Source: Chloroflexota bacterium (GTDB taxonomy: Bacteria > Chloroflexota > Dehalococcoidia > Lucifugimonadales > UBA1127). From it: a stretch of DNA of 5,589 bases. Below, in pieces: positions 1 to 4,538 of this stretch (positions are counted from its first letter, which is position 1; each line of letters opens with the position of its first letter). A model generated the notes under the pieces. The model was given only the letters and a program-made list of their open reading frames with translations, was not told where the DNA came from and made no database searches. The translations under genes and the position numbers were made by a program. The DNA lies in the NCBI GenBank assembly GCA_028873745.1, contig JAPPNT010000151.1, positions 1 to 5,589 on the forward strand, written 5' to 3'.

Positions 1-1072
1 CGCGGGCCGCCTCGTTCATCCGGGCGGCGGTGACCGCCTCGTAGCGCGCCTCGTACAGCGCTGGCCGGATGTTGTCGCCCATGCCCCCGTCGACGGCCGC
101 GTACGTCCGCACTCCCGGTATCTCCTTGATGCTCCCGACCGTGTACAGCGCGACGCCCGCCGGCCCGACCACCGACCGGCCCGGCTCCACCGTCATCGAC
201 GGCAGCGGCAGGTTGTGCCGCTCGCACCCCTCGTGCAGCGCCGCGACGATGGCCCCCGCGTAGTCCGCAGGCGCCGGCGCCCGCTGGTGCCGCAGGTACG
301 GGATGGCGAAACCGCCGCCGGGGCTCAGCTCCCGCAGTTCCAAGCCCTCCTCACGGAACTGGGCCGCAAACTCGAGCACTACCCCCATCGCGTCCACGTA
401 CGGCTCCAGCTCGAAGATCGGCGAGCCCAGGTGGAAGTGCAGGCCCATGAGCTGCAGGTGCGGGCAGTCCAGCGTCCGGCGCAGCGCCTCGGCGGCCTGC
501 CCGTTGCCGATGTTCAGCCCGAACTTGCTGTCCGCGATGCCCGTCGTCGTCTTGGCGTGGGTGTGAGGGTCGATGCCCGGAGTGACGCGCAGCAGCACCG
601 GCTGCGCGACGCCGCGCTCCGCCGCCAGCCGCTCCAGCAGGTCGATCTCGTGCAGGTTGTCGACGACGATGCGCCCGATCTTGGCGTCCAGCGCGTCGGC
701 AAGCTCCTGCGCCGACTTGTTGTTGCCGTGCAGGTAGACGCCCTCCGGCGGCACGCCCGCCGCCATCGCGACGGCCAGTTCGCCGCCCGACACCACGTCC
801 AGCCCCAAGCCCTCCTCTGCCATCAGCCGCGCCAGCGCCGGCCCAATGTACGCCTTCGACGCGTACACCACCCGCGTGTCGCTGTGCAGCGACTTGAACG
901 CCTCGGTGAACGACCGGCACCGGTTCCGCAGCGTGTCCTCGCACAGCACGTACAGCGGCGTCCCGTACTCGGCGACAAGGTCCGCCGCATCGCACCCGCC
1001 GATGCTGAGCCGCCCGGCTGCGTTGACCTCGGCGGTGTCCGGGAAGACGTGGGCCAATTGGGAAAAGTCCAT
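1..1072 (-). CDS. lysA: Diaminopimelate decarboxylase, 3' end cut by window edge
   Basis: LysA is a cytosolic PLP enzyme that decarboxylates meso-diaminopimelate to L-lysine, the last step of the DAP lysine pathway. The visible 357 codons hold the fold-type III barrel and part of the C-terminal domain: PLP-binding lysine K73 in VVYASKAY, the GLHFHLGS motif (H212, H214), the glycine-rich SPGGGFAIPY (250-259) that contacts PLP phosphate, EPGR (296-299), and DGGMGDNIRPALY (328-340). The family is usually about 420 residues, so roughly 60-80 are missing beyond the left edge, including the usual C-terminal catalytic CES motif. The ATG at 1072 is supported by AAAAGGA at 1079-1085, with a 6-nt spacer. 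It lies 51 nt downstream of the HExxH gene on the same strand and is probably the last visible gene of that unit. Related ornithine/arginine decarboxylases of the same fold are less likely, given the DGGM.DN.RPALY motif. The family assignment is firm. Confidence 0.95.
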   Translation of the reverse strand, partial: MDFSQLAHVFPDTAEVNAAGRLSIGGCDAADLVAEYGTPLYVLCEDTLRNRCRSFTEAFKSLHSDTRVVYASKAYIGPALARLMAEEGLGLDVVSGGELAVAMAAGVPPEGVYLHGNNKSAQELADALDAKIGRIVVDNLHEIDLLERLAAERGVAQPVLLRVTPGIDPHTHAKTTTGIADSKFGLNIGNGQAAEALRRTLDCPHLQLMGLHFHLGSPIFELEPYVDAMGVVLEFAAQFREEGLELRELSPGGGFAIPYLRHQRAPAPADYAGAIVAALHEGCERHNLPLPSMTVEPGRSVVGPAGVALYTVGSIKEIPGVRTYAAVDGGMGDNIRPALYEARYEAVTAARMNEAAR

Positions 1073-1123
1073 CGTGTGTCCTTTTGATGTGAATTGGATC
1101 GGGGCAACGCCCACGAGGGTATT

Positions 1124-1510
1124 CTACCCTGCCTCAAGCCTCTCGCGAATCTCCCGCCCCCGCGCGTACGCTGGCATTTCGTACGGATGCGAGCGGGCGT
1201 CGCGAAGGTGCCGAGGCCGGTAGCGCCAGAGGTAGCGAGCGAGGAAGGGCCACCAGCCCATCGACGCTTGCTGCTCCACGTGGAAGAGCTCGTGGCCCAT
1301 CAGCACCGTCCAGCCGAGCGATCCTTCGGGCGGGGCGCGCTTCGTCAGGTGCACCGAGCCGTTGATGGTGACCGCGTGGTTCCCGTTCAGCCCGAACAGC
1401 CACCCGAAGAACGACCCTCGCAGGACGGGCACCCCGGCCATCAGATCGTCCGGGTACCACGGACGCAGAGCGGCCCTCACCTCGCCGGAGAGGACCGCCC
1501 GCGTTGCCAT
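1124..1510 (-). CDS. Small HExxH putative zinc metallopeptidase (DUF4157-like), 128 aa
   Basis: No named gene is recognised. The protein carries a zinc-metallopeptidase signature: VLMGHELFHVEQQ gives H73-E74-x-x-H77 with Q80. A glutamate 34 residues after H77, E111 in HPYEMPAYARG, is well placed as a gluzincin third zinc ligand. The pattern HExxHxxQ, then an aromatic-rich helix (about 82-97), then (N/H)PYE.xAY resembles small DUF4157-like domains. These are known both as stand-alone proteins and as parts of larger toxins or secretion-associated proteins. A short hydrophobic stretch (SFFGWLFGL, 33-41) precedes the motif. I see no signal peptide or clear transmembrane helix, so it is probably cytosolic or membrane-associated. 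The ATG at 1510 is 31 nt after the stop of the reductase gene. No strong Shine-Dalgarno is visible (only GGGA about 10 nt upstream), so translation may depend on coupling or reinitiation. The substrate is unknown, and no link to lysine synthesis is evident beyond co-orientation. Confidence 0.8.
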   Translation of the reverse strand: MATRAVLSGEVRAALRPWYPDDLMAGVPVLRGSFFGWLFGLNGNHAVTINGSVHLTKRAPPEGSLGWTVLMGHELFHVEQQASMGWWPFLARYLWRYRPRHLRDARSHPYEMPAYARGREIRERLEAG

Positions 1511-1541
1511 GGTCAGTTTTTCCCGTCGTGTTGGGCGGGGC

Positions 1542-2315
1542 CTAGAGCATCCCCCGGACCTCGTCCATCTCCTCGTCGGTCAGGTGCCACTCGGCGGCCC
1601 TGGCGTTGGCCGTCACTTGTTCGGGCTTCGTAGCGCCCGCGATGACGCTCGGCACCACCGGGCTGCCGAGGAGGTAGGCGAAGGCAAGCTCGGCGACGGA
1701 GTGCCCCCGCTCGCCGGAGAAGCTCTGGAGGTTGCCCAGCAGGCTCCAGTTCGCGTCCGTCATGTAGCGATTGCCCATGTTGGGCGACCCCGCGAAGCGG
1801 GTGCCCTCCGGCGGCGCCTCGCCCTGCGTGTACTTGCCCGTGAGGAATCCGCTGGCCAGCGGGAAGAAGGGGACAACGCTGACGCCGTAGCGCTCGGATA
1901 CGGGTGCGATCTCCCGCTCCACGTCGCGGACAAGCAGGCTGTACTCGTTCTGGATGCAGCAGTACTCGTACAGGTTGCCCGCGCGCGCCGCCCAAATGGC
2001 CTCAACCAGTTGCCACGCCGTGTAGTTGGAGCAGCCCAGATAGCGCACCTTGCCGCTGTGGACGAGGTCGTCCAGCGCGCGCGCCGTCTCCTCGATGGGC
2101 GTGTCGTTGTCCCAGCGGTGCATGTAGAACAGGTCGATGTAGTCGGTGTCCAGGCGCTTCAGGCTCAGCTCCACCTGCTGCATGATGTGGTGGCGCGACG
2201 CGCCGCGCTGGTTCGGGCCCGTGATGGGCGTCCCTGGCGGGCCGAGGCCAGCGCCGGCCTTCGTCGCGATGATCATGTCGTGGCGGTGCTCCTTGCCCAG
2301 CCGACGGTACTCCAT
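1542..2315 (-). CDS. Aldo/keto reductase-like protein with internal N-terminal deletion, 257 aa
   Basis: Aldo/keto reductases reduce carbonyls with NADPH in a (beta/alpha)8 barrel using an Asp-Tyr-Lys-His tetrad. The last two are visible: K19 in MIIATKAG and H66 in DLFYMHRWD. Other family marks are GKVRYLGCSNYTAWQ (88-102), the QNEYSLL strand (122-128), VVPFFPLASGFLTGKY (147-162) and VPSVIAGATKPEQV (221-234). The protein starts MEYRRLG, a normal family N-terminus, then passes directly into KEHRHDMIIATK. The 55-60 residues that normally lie between them, with the first TIM-barrel units, the DTAxxYG catalytic Asp/Tyr and the following GxSE, are absent. Family length is about 310-330. The ATG at 2315 has GGGAGGA at 2320-2326 with a 4-nt spacer, which decides this start over a longer reading beginning at 2348. 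No further stop or frameshift occurs. It may be a decaying gene, a non-catalytic derivative or an assembly error; as written, it lacks two catalytic residues. Confidence 0.85.
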   Translation of the reverse strand: MEYRRLGKEHRHDMIIATKAGAGLGPPGTPITGPNQRGASRHHIMQQVELSLKRLDTDYIDLFYMHRWDNDTPIEETARALDDLVHSGKVRYLGCSNYTAWQLVEAIWAARAGNLYEYCCIQNEYSLLVRDVEREIAPVSERYGVSVVPFFPLASGFLTGKYTQGEAPPEGTRFAGSPNMGNRYMTDANWSLLGNLQSFSGERGHSVAELAFAYLLGSPVVPSVIAGATKPEQVTANARAAEWHLTDEEMDEVRGML

Positions 2316-2319
2316 GCAG

Positions 2320-2326
2320 TCCTCCC
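2320..2326 (-). promoter_or_regulatory. Strong ribosome binding site of the reductase-like gene
   Basis: The minus strand reads GGGAGGA, 4 nt before the ATG at 2315. It fixes the start at the MEYRRLG codon and shows that the initiation region of the shortened reductase is intact, so the missing segment is internal and not an upstream truncation. Confidence 0.7.
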
Positions 2327-2328
2327 GT

Positions 2329-2347
2329 TGTGTTTGATCCAAGCACA
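2329..2347. repeat. 19-bp imperfect dyad, possible operator
   Basis: The plus strand reads TGTGTTTG ATC CAAGCACA: two 8-bp arms with one mismatched pair around a 3-bp centre. It sits immediately upstream of the reductase Shine-Dalgarno. Size and symmetry suit a dimeric helix-turn-helix repressor site, but no regulator gene is present in the window. It could also be chance, or a weak mRNA hairpin. Confidence 0.35.
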
Positions 2348-2351
2348 CAGC

Positions 2352-2401
2352 TACTCTCGCCGTTCACTCAGAGGGAAATCGAAGAGCGAACGGCGAGAGT
2401 A
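2352..2401. repeat. 14-bp perfect inverted repeat, stem-loop between dioxygenase and reductase genes
   Basis: TACTCTCGCCGTTC at 2352-2365 is the exact reverse complement of GAACGGCGAGAGTA at 2388-2401. After one mismatch (2366/2387) three more pairs form (2367-2369 with 2384-2386), leaving a 14-nt loop. It lies 45 nt after the stop codon of the dioxygenase gene and 36 nt before the reductase start. As RNA from the minus strand it would be a stable hairpin. No T-tract follows on that strand, so it is not a textbook intrinsic terminator. Alternatives are a U-less terminator or attenuator, an mRNA-stabilising 3' hairpin, a regulator site, or a small mobile palindrome. Confidence 0.75.
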
Positions 2402-2446
2402 TGCGTCACTCGATTGCTTTGGGTTGCGACACGCTACGCGACAGCG

Positions 2447-3445
2447 CTAGACCCACTCGCCGAAGCCCATGGCGCAGCCGTTGCCCGCCTCCGTCCGGTA
2501 GCAGGGCACGTAGTCGATCAGGTCCATGGTCTGGCCCATGACGGACATGACGCCCGCCAGCGCAATCCAGTTCTTGATCTCGGACGTGCCGGCGCGGAAC
2601 CGCTCGTCCGGGTAGTCCAGCAGCTTCTCCGTGTCGCCCGTCTTCAGCCCCTCGATGATGCGGTAGTCGATGTCCTCCTCGATTACCGTGTGGCTCAGCC
2701 CGCCTGACGCGAAGACCGCCACGCGCTTCGGGCTGTCCCAGTCCTGGATCGCCCTGCCGATGGCCTGCCCGAACTTGTAGCAGCGGGCGGCCGAGGGAGC
2801 GTTCGGCGGGTAGTAGGTGTTCACCATCACGGGTACGTTGGGGATAGCCTTGTTGTCCATCAGCCGCCGGTAGAAGTAGTAGAAGGCGTGGCCGATGTTG
2901 CCCTCGCTGCGCGACACCGGCAGCTTGTTGGAGCGGGCGATATCAAACTCCGACGCCACCAAGCCTTTGATCAGGTGCATCCCAAGCTCGGCGTCCGTCG
3001 GCTGCGAGACCGGCTCGGCCGGGTGGTTGCCGACCACAGGGTCTGTGTACGACTGGGGTCCGCCGCCGCGGTGCCGCGCCACGTCGTCCACACTCTCGCC
3101 GTGGTAGATGGCGAAGGTGGGCATGTGGTCGTCCTGGAAGAGCTCGTGCTGGTCGTCGCCGAGGATAACGCACACGTCCGGGGCGACCCGCCGGTAGGTC
3201 TCGCCCAAGTGGGCGATGGCCCGCTGGCAGGCGTCGAAACGCGCTTGGAAGGTCTCCTCGGACAACTCCTTCTCAAAGTGGTCACTCGCCCGAAGCTCCG
3301 CCAACTCGCCGTAGGTGTACGTGTTGCCGTTGAACCAGTGCTCGTTCTGCGTGCGCGACCGGTCGCCGTACTCGCGCCACTTGGCCGGCAGCATCTCCAG
3401 CTGCGGCGCATGCGATGAGGCCATGCCCAAGACTATCTCTGCCAT
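2447..3445 (-). CDS. LigB-family class III extradiol ring-cleavage dioxygenase, 332 aa
   Basis: Class III extradiol dioxygenases (PF02900, LigB/MhpB-like) use Fe(II) and O2 to open catechol-type rings next to the hydroxyls. Candidate iron ligands are H12 in MASSHAPQ, H100 in ILGDDQHELF and E289 in AGTSEIKNWIALAG. H252 in FASGGLSHTV matches the position of the conserved acid/base histidine of LigB (His195 there). These assignments are by motif position, not alignment. The length of 332 aa is close to MhpB-type enzymes and somewhat longer than LigB. No separate small LigA-like subunit is encoded next to it. The start at 3445 is set by AGGAG at 3453-3457 with a 7-nt spacer and by the typical MAEIVLGMASSHAP N-terminus. 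The open frame continues about 198 codons upstream only as antisense to the oxidoreductase. It is divergent from the quinone oxidoreductase. The substrate cannot be read from the sequence; gallate, protocatechuate, catechol derivatives or a non-aromatic substrate are all possible. Confidence 0.88.
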   Translation of the reverse strand: MAEIVLGMASSHAPQLEMLPAKWREYGDRSRTQNEHWFNGNTYTYGELAELRASDHFEKELSEETFQARFDACQRAIAHLGETYRRVAPDVCVILGDDQHELFQDDHMPTFAIYHGESVDDVARHRGGGPQSYTDPVVGNHPAEPVSQPTDAELGMHLIKGLVASEFDIARSNKLPVSRSEGNIGHAFYYFYRRLMDNKAIPNVPVMVNTYYPPNAPSAARCYKFGQAIGRAIQDWDSPKRVAVFASGGLSHTVIEEDIDYRIIEGLKTGDTEKLLDYPDERFRAGTSEIKNWIALAGVMSVMGQTMDLIDYVPCYRTEAGNGCAMGFGEWV

Positions 3446-3481
3446 AACAAGACTCCTCTCTCCCCCCGGTGCTTGCGAGGG

Positions 3482-3510
3482 ATTATATACCCTTGCGCCA
3501 TGTCCGTCAG
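3482..3510 (-). promoter_or_regulatory. Sigma-70-like promoter of the dioxygenase gene
   Basis: The minus strand has CTGACG (3510-3505), a 17-nt spacer and a perfect TATAAT (3487-3482). Transcription would begin near 3475, giving a leader of about 30 nt with the AGGAG at 3453-3457. This is the best promoter match in the window, and its AT-rich core stands out from the GC-rich surroundings. Confidence 0.6.
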
Positions 3511-3511
3511 G

Positions 3512-3517
3512 TATAGT
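3512..3517 (+). promoter_or_regulatory. Possible -10 element of the quinone oxidoreductase gene
   Basis: TATAGT (5 of 6 to consensus) would start transcription near 3524, about 27 nt before the ATG at 3551. No good -35 lies 16-18 nt upstream; TTGCGC at 3493-3498 is only 13 nt away. The element abuts the -35 of the divergent dioxygenase promoter, so the two promoters could compete or share a regulator. Confidence 0.3.
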
Positions 3518-3539
3518 GTCTCCGCACACCCATCGCTGC

Positions 3540-3546
3540 AGGAGGT
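3540..3546 (+). promoter_or_regulatory. Ribosome binding site of the quinone oxidoreductase gene
   Basis: AGGAGGT, a full match to the Shine-Dalgarno core, lies 4 nt before the ATG at 3551. It decides this start over the longer in-frame reading that begins at 3473. Confidence 0.75.
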
Positions 3547-3550
3547 CACC

Positions 3551-4534
3551 ATGCGAGCCGCCGTCGTCACCGAGCCCGGAGGCCCCGAGGTCTTCAAGGT
3601 CATCGAGCGGGACGACCCCGCCTTCGGCCCCGACGAGGTGCTCGTCGACGTCAAGGCGTCGGCGCTCAACCGCGCCGACCTGGCGCAGCGGCGCGGCAAC
3701 TACCCGGCGCCCCCCGGCATCCCGCAGGACATCCCGGGCCTCGAGATGGCGGGCGTCGTCGCAGCCGTGGGCGACCGGGTGCAGTCGCTCCGCGAGGGCG
3801 ACCGCGTCTTCGGCCTCATCGGCGGCGGCGGCTACGCCACCCGCGTCGCGACGCACGAGCGCATGGCGATGCCCATCCCCCACGGCATGAGCTTCCCCGA
3901 GGCCGCCTCCATCCCGGAGGTGTTCTTCACCGCCTACGACGCCCTCTTCACGAGCTGCAACCTGGTCATGGGCGAGAGCACGCTCATCCACGCGGCGGGC
4001 AGCGGCATCGGCATCGCCGCCATCCAGCTTGCCCGCCACGCAGGCGCGACGACGTTTGCGACGGCCAGCTCTCCCGATAAGCTCGCCAAGGCCACCGAGC
4101 TGGGCCTCGACGTGGGCATCAACTACCGCGAGGAGGACTTCCTGGAGGTGATCAGGGAGCGCACGGACGGCCGTGGCGTCGACGTCGTGCTCGACGTCAT
4201 CGGGGCGCCGTACTGGGAGCAGAACCTGAACTCGCTGGCGGTACGCGGGCGCATCGTTCTCGTGGGCGCCATGGGCGGCAGCAAGCTGGAAACGGACCTG
4301 CGCCTGCTCGGCCCCAAGCGCCTGCGGGTGTACGGGACCGTGCTACGCGCGCGGCCCATCGAGGAGAAGATCGCGCTGTCACAGCAGATACAGAAGCGCG
4401 TCGTGCCCCTCTTCAAGACGGGCGAACTCGTGCCTGTCGTCGACCGTGTGTTCCCGCTGGAGGAGACGGGCGAGGCGCACGCCTACATGGAGACCAACGC
4501 CAACTTCGGCAAGATCATCCTGAGCATGGAGTAG
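3551..4534 (+). CDS. Zinc-free NAD(P)H:quinone oxidoreductase, PIG3-like MDR, 327 aa
   Basis: This is a medium-chain dehydrogenase/reductase of the quinone oxidoreductase branch, expected to pass electrons from NAD(P)H to quinones or other activated carbonyls in the cytosol. It begins MRAAVVTEPGGPEV. The GroES-like domain includes ALNRADLAQRRGNYPAP (38-54) and PGLEMAGVVAAVG (62-74). AASIPEVFFTAYDALF (118-133) is characteristic of PIG3-type proteins. The Rossmann nucleotide site is HAAGSGIGIAAIQLA (147-161), with TASSPDKL (171-178) at the cofactor-selecting strand. RGRIVLVGAMGG (232-243) and the C-terminal GKIILSM are usual. The zinc ligands of alcohol dehydrogenases are absent, and the length of 327 aa is normal. 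It starts 105 nt from the divergent dioxygenase and ends 4 nt from the convergent aminotransferase. Crotonyl-CoA reductase-like or other enoyl reductase activity is an alternative within the superfamily. Confidence 0.93.
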   Translation: MRAAVVTEPGGPEVFKVIERDDPAFGPDEVLVDVKASALNRADLAQRRGNYPAPPGIPQDIPGLEMAGVVAAVGDRVQSLREGDRVFGLIGGGGYATRVATHERMAMPIPHGMSFPEAASIPEVFFTAYDALFTSCNLVMGESTLIHAAGSGIGIAAIQLARHAGATTFATASSPDKLAKATELGLDVGINYREEDFLEVIRERTDGRGVDVVLDVIGAPYWEQNLNSLAVRGRIVLVGAMGGSKLETDLRLLGPKRLRVYGTVLRARPIEEKIALSQQIQKRVVPLFKTGELVPVVDRVFPLEETGEAHAYMETNANFGKIILSME

Positions 4535-4538
4535 GAGG

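Larger units (their letters stand above)
2316..2446. other. Intergenic region between dioxygenase and reductase genes
   Basis: This 131-nt gap is the longest non-coding stretch in the window. Besides the two dyads listed separately, it contains a short near-tandem repeat: GCGACACGCTAC (2426-2437) followed by GCGACAGCGCTA (2438-2449). The second copy overlaps the dioxygenase stop codon. No convincing -35/-10 pair for the reductase was found, so whether the reductase has its own promoter is open. Confidence 0.5.

Noticed and set aside
215..1087. Long plus-strand open frame of 290 codons opposite lysA
   Set aside because: Arg/Val/Gln-rich low-information translation with no recognisable domain. 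It is the usual antisense shadow of a GC-rich gene whose opposite strand is clearly lysA.
1102..1112. GGGC-AAC-GCCC palindrome in the gap before lysA, considered as a terminator or riboswitch part
   Set aside because: The stem is only 4 bp with no T-tract, and the 51-nt gap is too short for a known lysine riboswitch; likely chance.
2352..2401. Intrinsic terminator for the dioxygenase gene
   Set aside because: The stem is strong, but the minus strand continues AGCTGTGTGC with no run of T, so I list it as an inverted repeat of unknown role.
1362..2450. Plus-strand open frame of 362 codons spanning the HExxH and reductase genes
   Set aside because: It crosses two well-supported minus-strand genes and the intergenic palindromes, and its translation shows no family motifs; a shadow frame.
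3446..4039. Possible 198-codon N-terminal extension of the dioxygenase
   Set aside because: The extension is antisense to the oxidoreductase, crosses the promoter region and is of biased composition. The start at 3445 has a good ribosome binding site and the normal family N-terminus.
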